Assembly (NCBI RefSeq): GCF_000235505.1
Contig: NZ_JH379027.1
Span: 1,279,759 to 1,343,758, forward strand
DNA: 64,000 bases
Source of the DNA: Hungatella hathewayi WAL-18680
Lineage (GTDB): Bacteria; Bacillota; Clostridia; Lachnospirales; Lachnospiraceae
Direction of reading: 5' to 3'
A program made the position numbers and the translations under genes. Under the pieces are notes generated by a model. The model was not told the DNA's origin and did no database searches. It was given only the letters and a program-made list of their open reading frames with translations. Positions 1 through 7,251 of the stretch are shown piece by piece (within the stretch, counting starts at the first letter, position 1; each line of letters opens with the position of its first letter).

Positions 1-134
1 AGGAGCCGTAGGCGTGGACGTCTTTCAAGTGGCAGAGGCTGGGAATTTTGATTCCGGCCTGGGACTGCCGCTTCCATAATGGTAGTGTTTTCGGGGACCT
101 CTACCGGTTTTCCATTGATTGTAATATGTACCAT
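1..134 (-). pseudogene. 5' end of NuoG/HydA-like iron-sulfur subunit, frameshifted and cut by window edge
   Basis: Reading left from an ATG at 134, the protein begins MVHITINGKPVEVPENTT, the usual start of the [2Fe-2S] ferredoxin domain of NuoG, HydA and FdhA-type subunits. Homologues continue with an alanine-rich helix and then GIKIPSLCHLKD. That second part is present (QAGIKIPSLCHLKDVHAYGS) but in another frame: the run GGG at 61-63 has one base too many. The SD sequence AGGAGG is formed by the last two codons of the upstream gene, and only 5 bp separate that gene's stop from this ATG, so the two are translationally coupled. The gene should encode the third subunit of the complex. Whether it is a hydrogenase, a formate dehydrogenase partner or a transhydrogenase subunit cannot be told, because the rest lies outside. 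The frameshift may be a sequencing error. Confidence 0.6.
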
Positions 135-139
135 ATTCC

Positions 140-3100
140 TTACCTCCTGTCACAGTGGAGACATCTGAGCGCCTCAGCCATCGCATCCAGCTTGTGGAAC
201 CCACATGCCACTTCTTTGAAATTGTCTTTCCGCTCTTCTGGAGAGAGGGTTCTTACCGGGAACCGTTTGTGGGGCTCGGTGACCTCGGAGCCTTCCACAT
301 CGGGAATCTCAATGGTCTGGCCACGGTTTAACTCGCCGCTTCCGCCCAAATACCGGTCAATGTTGGAGGCCGCCCGCTTGCCGTCGGCAATGGCGGTGAT
401 GACCACATTTCTTCCCCACGGATTGACGTCGCCGCCGGCGAAGACGCCGTCCTTGGAGGTGGCGGTGGTAAACTGGTTGATGCCCACCCGGCCCCGGTTG
501 TCGAAGTCAATGTTGGCGGTGCGGTAGAACAGATGGTCCACATCCTGGTTGACAGCGGTGACAATGCCGTCGCATTCCAGATTGAAGTCGGAACCTTCGA
601 TATGGCGGCTCATCCGTCTGCCGTCTCTGCCGTAGTCTGCCAGCTCTCTTCTCACCAGATGGATAGCCGTCACTTTGCCGTCTTCTCCCAGGAACTCTCT
701 CGGGGAGGCCATGGTGATAATGTTGACGCCTTCCTCTCTGGCTTCCGCAATCTCCTCGGCTCCTGCCGGCATTTCCTTCTCGGTCCGGCGGTAGACGATG
801 GTGACTTCCTCGGAGCCCAGACGGATGGCGGTTCTCGCCACGTCCATGGCGGTGCTTCCGCCGCCGATGACTACCAGCCGTTTCGGCACGCTCATGTCAC
901 GTTTCAGGCCGATGCGTTTCAGGAAGACAAGTCCGCTCTCCACGCCCTTCAAATCCTCGCCGGGCACATCCAGCAGTCTGGATTCCTGGGTTCCGGTTGC
1001 CACGTAGATGGCGTCGGAATCGGTTCGCAGCTGCTCGAAGGAGATATCGTCTCCGATGCGGGTGTTCAGGTGTATGTTGACGCCAGCCATCTCGATGGCT
1101 TTCACCTCTTTGGCCAGAACTTCCTTAGGCAGCCGGTATTCCGGAATGCCCCAGTAGAGAACGCCGCCGGCCACAGGTTCGGAGTTGTATACGTCGACCT
1201 GATGCCCTAAGTTCGCCAGATAGTAGGCGCAGGTCAGACCGGACGGTCCGGCGCCGATGATGGATACCTTCCTGCCGGTTGCCGGCTGTGGCTGAATCCG
1301 CGGAATGGTGTAATCATCCCGGAGGGCATAGTCGCCGATAAACCGCTTCAGGGAGCAGATGGAAATGGGCTCGTCAACCTGGCTGCGGCGGCAGTGGTCC
1401 TCGCACGGATGGGTGCAGACACGGCCGCAGACGGACGGGAACGGGTTATCCTGGCGGATTAACTGGTACGCCTCGTCGATTCTGCCCGCCGACAGCAGGG
1501 AAATGTAGCCAGGCACGTGTACGTGGGCCGGACAGGCGTTGCGGCACGGGGATTCCTGAAGCTCCGCGCAGACGCCGGCCTCGCAGTGTTTGTCATAGAT
1601 ATGGGTCTCATACTCCCGCCGGAAATATTTTAACGTGGAGAGCACCGGGTTGGGGGCCGTCTGTCCTAAGCCGCACATGGCCGTCTGTTTGATAGTCTCC
1701 GCCAGTTCTTCGAGCAGCTCCAAATCGCCTTCTTTTCCCTTGCCCTCGGTGATGCGCTCCAGAATCTCCAGCATCCGCTTGGTGCCGTTGCGGCAGGGGA
1801 GACATTTTCCACAGGATTCATCCCGGATAAAGTCCATGAAATACCGGGCCGTATCCACCATACAGGTGTCCTCGTTCATGACTACCAGACCGCCGGAGCC
1901 CATGATGGCGCCCAGCTCAGCCAGGGACTCGTAGTCCACCTTGGTGTTTAAATGCTCACAGGTAAGACAGCCGCCGGAGGGACCGCCGGACTGGATGGCT
2001 TTGAATTTCTTGCCGTCCTTGATGCCGCCGCCGATTTTGTAAATGATATCGCCCAGCAGAATGCCCATGGGCACCTCGATAATGCCGGAGTTTTCGATAT
2101 CCCCGGCCAGGGCAAACACCTTGGTTCCGGTGCTTTTCTCCGTGCCGAACTGGCGGTACCAGTCGGCTCCGTGGAGGATAATCGGCGCAATATTGGCCAG
2201 TGTCTCTACATTATTAATGATAGTCGGCTCATTAAACAGTCCGCTCTCAAAGGGGAACGGCGGTTTCTGGCGGGGCTCGCCTCTGCGTCCTTCAACGGAG
2301 GAGAGAAGAGAGGTCTCCTCACCACAGACGAAGGCGCCGGCTCCGATACGGATTTCCAAATCGAAGGAAAAACCGGTTCCCAGGATATCGCTGCCCAGGA
2401 GTCCGGCTTCCCTTGCCTGGGCGATGGCATTGGACAGACGCTCCACGGCCAGAGGATATTCGGCCCGGACATAGACGAAGCCCTTGGAGGCGCCGATGGC
2501 GTAACCGCCTATCATCATGCCCTCGATAATGCTGTGGGGGTCGCCTTCCAGAAGACTGCGGTCCATGAACGCGCCGGGGTCGCCCTCATCGGCGTTGCAG
2601 ACCATGTATTTGATGCCGTTTTTGGAAATGGCTTTCATGCCGGCATCCCACTTGACGCCGGTGGGGAATCCGGCTCCGCCCCGTCCCCGGAGGCCGGAGG
2701 CTTTTATCTGCTCCACCACGTCGGCCTGGCTCATGGTGAGAAGGGCCTTGCTGATGGACTGATAGCCGTCTCTTGCGATGTACGCCTCCATGGAGGCAAA
2801 TTCCATGCGCCCGCAGTTGCGCAGGGCGATGCGGACCTGGCGTTTGAAGAAGTCAATGTCGTCCAGTTTGGGAATGCGTATCTCCTTGTAGGAGTCGTAG
2901 AAGGTGTACTCCTCGCAGATTTCCCCATTTACCAGATGGCGGGCCACCATGTCGGCAGTTTTCTCCGGTGTCATGGACGTGTAGAAAATGCCGCCGGGTT
3001 CCACCAGAAGGACAGGCCCCGCGGCGCAGGTTCCCATACATCCGGTGACAATCACGTGGACGGTGTCCTCCAGGCCGTTGGCTTTCAGGGACTCCTTTAA

Positions 3101-3247
3101 GGCGTCCTGGACTTCCTGGCAGTGGGAGGAGATACAGCCGGCTCCTCCGCAGACCAGCACTTGGTGTTTCCAGCGTTTTTGACTGTTTATGTAGTCTTCT
3201 TTGATTTGCAGCAAATCATCAGAAGTTTTGATTCGTCCCATCTCCAT
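140..3247 (-). CDS. NuoF/HydB-like flavoprotein fused to a GltD-type NAD(P)H oxidoreductase
   Basis: A 1035-residue cytoplasmic redox subunit. Order of domains: thioredoxin-like [2Fe-2S] ferredoxin (CGGAGCISSHC near residue 33 and CMGTCAAGP near 70); NuoF core with the FMN/NADH motif GLRGRGGAGFPTG near 185 and ADEGDPGAF near 220; SLBB region; 4Fe-4S motif ESCGKCLPCRNGT near 480. It continues into a GltD-like half with two cysteine clusters (CGRVCTHPCEDHC), a Rossmann motif GAGPSGL near 662 and a second nucleotide site GGGSTAMDVA near 795, ending CLHCDRR. NuoF proteins usually stop near 600 residues, so the last 430 are a fused module. In known enzymes NuoF/HydB is the NADH site of bifurcating hydrogenases, and GltD-like domains bind FAD and NADPH. 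The likely role is electron transfer between NADH, NADPH and ferredoxin (inference). It starts 3 bp after the NuoE-like gene. Confidence 0.9.
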   Translation of the reverse strand: MEMGRIKTSDDLLQIKEDYINSQKRWKHQVLVCGGAGCISSHCQEVQDALKESLKANGLEDTVHVIVTGCMGTCAAGPVLLVEPGGIFYTSMTPEKTADMVARHLVNGEICEEYTFYDSYKEIRIPKLDDIDFFKRQVRIALRNCGRMEFASMEAYIARDGYQSISKALLTMSQADVVEQIKASGLRGRGGAGFPTGVKWDAGMKAISKNGIKYMVCNADEGDPGAFMDRSLLEGDPHSIIEGMMIGGYAIGASKGFVYVRAEYPLAVERLSNAIAQAREAGLLGSDILGTGFSFDLEIRIGAGAFVCGEETSLLSSVEGRRGEPRQKPPFPFESGLFNEPTIINNVETLANIAPIILHGADWYRQFGTEKSTGTKVFALAGDIENSGIIEVPMGILLGDIIYKIGGGIKDGKKFKAIQSGGPSGGCLTCEHLNTKVDYESLAELGAIMGSGGLVVMNEDTCMVDTARYFMDFIRDESCGKCLPCRNGTKRMLEILERITEGKGKEGDLELLEELAETIKQTAMCGLGQTAPNPVLSTLKYFRREYETHIYDKHCEAGVCAELQESPCRNACPAHVHVPGYISLLSAGRIDEAYQLIRQDNPFPSVCGRVCTHPCEDHCRRSQVDEPISICSLKRFIGDYALRDDYTIPRIQPQPATGRKVSIIGAGPSGLTCAYYLANLGHQVDVYNSEPVAGGVLYWGIPEYRLPKEVLAKEVKAIEMAGVNIHLNTRIGDDISFEQLRTDSDAIYVATGTQESRLLDVPGEDLKGVESGLVFLKRIGLKRDMSVPKRLVVIGGGSTAMDVARTAIRLGSEEVTIVYRRTEKEMPAGAEEIAEAREEGVNIITMASPREFLGEDGKVTAIHLVRRELADYGRDGRRMSRHIEGSDFNLECDGIVTAVNQDVDHLFYRTANIDFDNRGRVGINQFTTATSKDGVFAGGDVNPWGRNVVITAIADGKRAASNIDRYLGGSGELNRGQTIEIPDVEGSEVTEPHKRFPVRTLSPEERKDNFKEVACGFHKLDAMAEALRCLHCDRR

Positions 3248-3250
3248 AAC

Positions 3251-3772
3251 TTACTCCTCCTCCTTCTCATAATATCTGGCCAGTATCTGCTCCAGTTTGT
3301 CGGGATTGACCTGTTTGTATACCTGGTCGTCGATGGACATGGCGGGCGCCAGTCCGCAGGCGCCGATACAGCGGGCCACCTCGAAGGTGAATTTCCGGTC
3401 GGCGGTGGTGTCACCGATTTCCACATCTAAAAGCTCTTTCAAGCGCTCCACGATTTTCTTGCCGCCCCGGACATAGCAGGCGGTACCCAGGCAGACCCGG
3501 ATGGTGTGCTCGCCCCGCGGCTGGGTGGAGAAAAAGGAATAGAAGGTGACGACGCCGGACACCTCGGAAAGGGGAATGTCAAGCTCTCTTGCAATGACTT
3601 CCTGTACCTCCAGAGGCAGGTATCCGTAGATGCCCTGCGCCATATGAAGGACCTGAATCAGACTTCCCTCCCGGCCTTTGTACTCTGCCGCCAGTTCTGC
3701 AATCCGTTCCAGCAGCTCCTGCTCATTCTGCGAACATCCGCAGCAGCAGGTGGTTGTTGTCTCATGACCCAT
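3251..3772 (-). CDS. NuoE/HydC-like [2Fe-2S] subunit
   Basis: A 173-residue protein of the 24-kDa NADH dehydrogenase/HydC family. The four cluster cysteines are visible as CLGTACYVRGG and ARCIGACGLAP, spaced as in the family. The N-terminal helical domain (LLERIAELAAEYKGREGSLI, then HMAQGIYGYLP) is normal; the very N-terminus carries an odd cysteine run, CCCGC. The start ATG has AAGGAGGG 8 bp upstream. It is the first gene of the operon and passes electrons between the NuoF-like flavin site and other clusters of the complex. It is preceded by a leader ORF, a terminator-like hairpin and a Rex-like site, so control by attenuation or by the NADH/NAD ratio is plausible. Confidence 0.9.
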   Translation of the reverse strand: MGHETTTTCCCGCSQNEQELLERIAELAAEYKGREGSLIQVLHMAQGIYGYLPLEVQEVIARELDIPLSEVSGVVTFYSFFSTQPRGEHTIRVCLGTACYVRGGKKIVERLKELLDVEIGDTTADRKFTFEVARCIGACGLAPAMSIDDQVYKQVNPDKLEQILARYYEKEEE

Positions 3773-3797
3773 AAATGTAACCCTCCTTGTTTTTTGT

Positions 3798-3815
3798 TTG
3801 TGAAAATTTATACAA
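3798..3815 (-). promoter_or_regulatory. Rex-like operator upstream of the redox operon
   Basis: TTGTGAAAATTTATACAA matches the clostridial Rex pattern TTGTNAA-N4-TTNACAA in spacing (7-4-7) and in both outer TTGT/ACAA arms, with two mismatches in the right half. It lies 25 bp upstream of the NuoE-like start, between the leader terminator and the SD sequence. Rex senses the NADH/NAD ratio, which suits the operon. By-eye match only. Confidence 0.4.
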
Positions 3816-3819
3816 AGTC

Positions 3820-3849
3820 AAAAAAAGAACAGCCTGATACAGCTGTTCT
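3820..3849 (-). terminator. Intrinsic terminator in the operon leader
   Basis: On the minus strand an 8-bp perfect stem (AGAACAGC / GCTGTTCT, 8-nt loop) is followed at once by a run of T. No minus-strand gene ends upstream, so it stands inside the leader of the redox operon and looks like an attenuator. The stop codon of the leader ORF overlaps its first arm. Confidence 0.65.
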
Positions 3850-3913
3850 ATGTTATGAGCAGTATATAATTTTCACAGAATCGTTGTCGATGCCTTACCT
3901 GGTAATTATACAT
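3848..3913 (-). CDS. Putative 21-residue leader peptide
   Basis: A short ORF with a good SD (CCGGAGGTAG, 3919-3928) begins MYNYQVRHRQ and ends ILLIT. It includes AGG and CGA arginine codons close together. Its TAG stop overlaps the first base pairs of the terminator at 3820-3849, the arrangement expected when translation of a leader decides whether a hairpin forms. No homologue is recognised; it could be fortuitous. Confidence 0.4.
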   Translation of the reverse strand: MYNYQVRHRQRFCENYILLIT

Positions 3914-3971
3914 GAAACTACCTCCGGAATCTAAAAAATATTTAGACAAACTAAATAATTTTGATAATTCA

Positions 3972-4000
3972 ATCATACCATGAGACGGGGGAGAAGTCAA
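3972..4000 (-). promoter_or_regulatory. Sigma-A promoter of the redox operon
   Basis: Minus strand: TTGACT (4000-3995), 17 bp, TATGAT (3977-3972). It lies about 60 bp upstream of the leader ORF. The divergent degV promoter starts about 70 bp away. Confidence 0.7.
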
Positions 4001-4070
4001 TATGGATTGTATTTATTTTTGTACAATGTTTGTGGAATCCCGTTATCTTTGTGTAAATGAGCGGAAACCA

Positions 4071-4099
4071 TTGACTTTCTAAGGTATTCTGACTATAAT
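4071..4099 (+). promoter_or_regulatory. Sigma-A promoter of the degV-like gene
   Basis: TTGACT (4071-4076), 17-bp spacer, TATAAT (4094-4099). The transcript would start near 4106 and contains a 7-bp hairpin, GTGATTT/AAATCAC (4130-4147), before the gene. Confidence 0.75.
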
Positions 4100-4186
4100 C
4101 ATATATAGTAATGAAAACTACGTATGATGGTGATTTGATGAAATCACTGCACTGGTTAGGTGCTGCGTGTTTTAAGGAGGAAAATC

Positions 4187-5026
4187 ATGAGCTATAAGAT
4201 TATTGGGGACAGCTGTCTGGATTTAACAGAAGAATTAAAGAAAGATCCGCACTTTCAGATGATACCCCTGACTCTGCAGGTGGATGACGTGCAGGTGATA
4301 GATGACGAGACATTTGACCAGAAGAAGTTTCTGGCTATGGTGAAGGCAAGTCCCAACTGTCCGAAGACGGCGTGCCCGTCGCCGGAGATGTTTAAGGAAG
4401 CCTACGAGTGTGACGCGGAGAACATTTTTGTGATTACACTGTCCAGCAATTTGAGCGGCACTTACAATAGCGCGGTGCTGGCGAAGGGGCTTTATGAGGA
4501 GGAACACGGGAAGAAGAATATCGCGGTGATTGATTCCTGGTCGGCGTCCTCCGGGGAGCTGAATATCGGGCTTATGATTCGTGATTTGTGCGAGCAGGGG
4601 ATGCCGTTTGAGGAAGTGGTGGAGAAGGCCATGCAGTATACCCAGCATGAGATGAAGACGTATTTTGTGCTGGAATCTCTGGATACCCTGAGAAAGAACG
4701 GGCGGTTGTCCGGGCTTCAGGCATTTTTTGCAACGACGCTGAATATCAAGCCGGTGATGGGAGCGGACAAGGGCAACATCATCAAGCTGGACCAGGCGAG
4801 AGGGATTAACAAGGCTCTCGTGAGAATGTGCGAGCTGGCGGTGAAGGAGGCGAAGAATCCGGAGACTTTGCGGGTGATTGTGGCTCACTGCAACAATGAG
4901 GCGCGGGCGCAGCTGGTGAAGGAGGAACTGTCCAAGCGGGCTCCGTTTAAGGAGATTATCGTGACGGAGACGGCCGGGGTGGCTACGGTGTACGCCAATG
5001 ACGGCGGGATTATCCTCGCTTTATAG
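4187..5026 (+). CDS. DegV family fatty-acid-binding protein
   Basis: A 279-residue cytoplasmic protein of the DegV/FakB family, which binds a single fatty acid and can present it to the FakA kinase for phospholipid synthesis. Visible family features are the start YKIIGDSCLDL, the motif ITLSSNLSGTYNSA, DSWSASSGE, and the late segment ETLRVIVAHCNNEA. Length is normal. The ATG at 4187 is chosen because AAGGAGG lies 7 bp upstream; a GTG at 4160 is in frame but has no SD. It is a single-gene transcript, with its own promoter upstream and a strong terminator downstream. No fakA is in the window, so the lipid role is by family only. Confidence 0.88.
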   Translation: MSYKIIGDSCLDLTEELKKDPHFQMIPLTLQVDDVQVIDDETFDQKKFLAMVKASPNCPKTACPSPEMFKEAYECDAENIFVITLSSNLSGTYNSAVLAKGLYEEEHGKKNIAVIDSWSASSGELNIGLMIRDLCEQGMPFEEVVEKAMQYTQHEMKTYFVLESLDTLRKNGRLSGLQAFFATTLNIKPVMGADKGNIIKLDQARGINKALVRMCELAVKEAKNPETLRVIVAHCNNEARAQLVKEELSKRAPFKEIIVTETAGVATVYANDGGIILAL

Positions 5027-5077
5027 GGATTTGACCGGATTTGGTGGTGTTTAGAGTAAAAATTTTCGTGGATATTC

Positions 5078-5118
5078 GGCCATTACGCAACTTAGCGGTT
5101 GTGTAATGGCCTTTTTTT
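5078..5118 (+). terminator. Terminator after the degV-like gene
   Basis: A 14-bp stem with one G-U pair (GGCCATTACGCAAC / GTTGTGTAATGGCC), 6-nt loop, then seven T. Confidence 0.85.
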
Positions 5119-5150
5119 GTGTACAATATGTAGTAGTATGGAGGTCGTGT

Positions 5151-6392
5151 ATGAAGCGAAAGGACATGTGGTTGAAAGTGCTGGTTCTCTTTTTGGCCCT
5201 GGTGGTGGCGGCCCTGCTTGGCTGGGTGGCGCTGGGACTGGCCCAGGTGGAGAAGAACGGCGGTTATCAGATAATGACAGTGCCGGATTCCTATGCCCAT
5301 TCGGAGGAGAGTGAGGCGGAGAAACGGCTGGTACTTCTGGAGGACGGCAGACTGGTTTCCGAGTCGGAAGCGGCGAGACTGGAGGCCGGTGTGCCGGAGA
5401 CCACCGCGCCCCAGAAGAAGCCGGTGATAAAACTGGAAAATGAGAAACGGCCGGTGACGCTGTTGTTTGCCGGAGATGTGCTGTTGTCCGACCATGTGCT
5501 GAACGCCTATGACAAGGCGGGAGGCATCCAGGGAGTGCTGGACGAGGGCATCCGGAAACAGATTCGTGGCGCCGACATTTTCATGGTGAACCAGGAATTT
5601 CCGTTCAGCAGCAGGGGAGCGGCTGTGGCGGACAAGCAGTATACGTTCCGGCTGCCGCCGTCCCGGGTGAATCTCTTGAAAGAGATGGGGATTGACGTGG
5701 TGACGCTGGCCAACAACCACATTCTTGACTTTGGGACGGACCCGCTTATTGACAGCGGAACGACGCTGGATGTGGCGGGAATTGACTACGTGGGCGCCGG
5801 GGAGAACCTGGAGCGGGCGAAAAAGCTGCTGCTCCGCCGGGTGAATGGAACCACCATCGGCTATCTGGGCGCGTCCCGGGTGTATATGGATGCATCCTGG
5901 GCGGCGACGGCCGGGCGGCCGGGTGTATTTTCCACCTATGACCCGAGAGATTTGGTGGCGGAGATTGAGGCGGCGAGAGAGGTCTGCGATTATCTGGTGG
6001 TGTATGTCCACTGGGGGATTGAGCGGGACACGAAGCCCCAGGAGTACCAGCGGACGCTGGCGATGAATTATATCGACGCGGGAGCGGACCTGGTGGTGGG
6101 AAGCCATCCCCATGTGCTTCAGGGGGTGGAGTATTATAATGGAAAGCCTATTCTGTACAGTCTGGGGAATTTCGTGTTCGGAAGCAGTATTCCGTCCACG
6201 GCGCTGCTGAAGGTGGAACTGTCGGAGGAGCGCCATGGAGGCAGCACCATTTCCCTGATTCCCTGTACGTCGTCAGCGGGATATACCAGTCTGGTGACGG
6301 AGGAGGATAAGGTGAAGCAGTTTTACCAGAGGATGGAAGAGCTGTCCTTTGGTGTGAGCGTGGGGGATAATGGAGTGGTGACGCCGAAGTAA
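5151..6392 (+). CDS. CapA family metallophosphatase-like protein, membrane-anchored
   Basis: A 413-residue protein with an N-terminal membrane segment (residues 6-28, VLVLFLALVVAALLGW) and an extracellular CapA domain, related to the poly-gamma-glutamate synthesis protein PgsA/CapA. Motifs in order: LLFAGDVLLSDHVL, MVNQEFPFS, TLANNHILDFG, YVHWGIE, GSHPHVLQGVEYY and YSLGNFVFGS. These carry the Asp, Asn and His residues of a calcineurin-like metal site. The ATG at 5151 has GGAGG 6 bp upstream; the ATG at 5106 lies inside the preceding terminator. No capB or capC genes are nearby, so a capsule role is not supported by context. Standalone CapA proteins are common in clostridia and their substrate is mostly unknown. 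Confidence 0.85.
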   Translation: MKRKDMWLKVLVLFLALVVAALLGWVALGLAQVEKNGGYQIMTVPDSYAHSEESEAEKRLVLLEDGRLVSESEAARLEAGVPETTAPQKKPVIKLENEKRPVTLLFAGDVLLSDHVLNAYDKAGGIQGVLDEGIRKQIRGADIFMVNQEFPFSSRGAAVADKQYTFRLPPSRVNLLKEMGIDVVTLANNHILDFGTDPLIDSGTTLDVAGIDYVGAGENLERAKKLLLRRVNGTTIGYLGASRVYMDASWAATAGRPGVFSTYDPRDLVAEIEAAREVCDYLVVYVHWGIERDTKPQEYQRTLAMNYIDAGADLVVGSHPHVLQGVEYYNGKPILYSLGNFVFGSSIPSTALLKVELSEERHGGSTISLIPCTSSAGYTSLVTEEDKVKQFYQRMEELSFGVSVGDNGVVTPK

Positions 6393-6423
6393 GCAGATGA
6401 TAGGAGCATAGGAGGGGATTGTG

Positions 6424-6801
6424 ATGGGAATCAATAATAATAAAAATTATCTGTCTCGCATGATAGTCTCGTTCAGTATGCTCCTTTTTGCGGCGTGCTT
6501 AACGATGAATGTGTTCTTTTGCAGCGCTTATATTCTTCGTGAAGGATTAAATGAAGGATTCAATAAGACGACTTCAATTGAGACGGAGGCTGTTACAGAG
6601 CGTATCGCTGCCGATGATGACGGGGATAGTACTGTCTATTTTGAGAAAATAAGCCCCATACTCTCGATTCCGGCTATTGTAAATGGAATCAGTCTGATAC
6701 TTTTTCTTGTCACTGTTTTTCTTTTTTTCTTTGTGAACTCATTTCGATTATTGCCTGATAGATGGACATTAATTAATCAGAAGGTACGTCTGGACAATTA
6801 A
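6424..6801 (+). CDS. Small membrane protein of unknown function
   Basis: A 125-residue protein not recognised. It has two hydrophobic segments, about residues 13-35 (FSMLLFAACLTMNVFFCSAY) and 80-103 (SIPAIVNGISLILFLVTV), with an acidic stretch between that would face outside. GGAGGGG lies 7 bp before the ATG; GTG at 6421 is an alternative start. It follows the CapA-like gene by 31 bp and may be cotranscribed. Confidence 0.6.
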   Translation: MGINNNKNYLSRMIVSFSMLLFAACLTMNVFFCSAYILREGLNEGFNKTTSIETEAVTERIAADDDGDSTVYFEKISPILSIPAIVNGISLILFLVTVFLFFFVNSFRLLPDRWTLINQKVRLDN

Positions 6802-6925
6802 ATCAATTCCTTTTTAAATCAATGCTCAAATGAATACAAGTATATACCAGTGTTATAAGTCATGTTTGGAATGAAACGATGGCTTGTTTTTGGTATGCAA
6901 AGGCGATTGAATTGGAGGAATTTGA

Positions 6926-7147
6926 ATGAAAGAAAAGATGTATAAATTATTTCTCACCTTAATGGTGAGTCTGTCTCTGGGCTCAGGTCCCCTGGCGCAA
7001 AATGAGATTCGCAAGCTGCTTGAGGCATTTTCAGGAACGGGTGATGCGCAGGTACAGGTACTTGATGAAGTAGAAAGAGAAAAAGAGTTAGAAGAGATCA
7101 GGAAGAAGAAATTTCCAAATTTTTTTCGGGATATTCATAATTCATAA
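6926..7147 (+). CDS. Small secreted or anchored protein of unknown function
   Basis: A 73-residue ORF with GGAGG upstream. Residues 4-25 form a weak signal-like segment (YKLFLTLMVSLSLGSG), followed by a charged helix-prone tail rich in Glu, Lys and Arg (VEREKELEEIRKKKF). No family recognised. It lies between the small membrane protein and galK and may be real but dispensable. Confidence 0.45.
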   Translation: MKEKMYKLFLTLMVSLSLGSGPLAQNEIRKLLEAFSGTGDAQVQVLDEVEREKELEEIRKKKFPNFFRDIHNS

Positions 7148-7156
7148 AAATTTATA

Positions 7157-7185
7157 TTGTTATGTATTTTATGTTCTGATATACT
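7157..7185 (+). promoter_or_regulatory. Sigma-A promoter of galK
   Basis: TTGTTA (7157-7162), 17 bp, TATACT (7180-7185), about 65 bp before the galK start. Confidence 0.6.
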
Positions 7186-7251
7186 TGGGGCAATTGGATA
7201 TTTTTTAACGATACATAATATCTAAAATGATAGGTAAAGGAGAATGGTGGC

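Noticed and set aside
1952-3100. Long open frame on the plus strand opposite the NuoF-GltD gene
   Set aside because: It is the shadow of a GC-rich coding strand; it has no SD and no recognisable domain.
5010-6236. 408-codon minus-strand frame opposite the CapA-like gene
   Set aside because: Very rich in His, Arg and Gln with no family features; explained by codon bias of the true gene.
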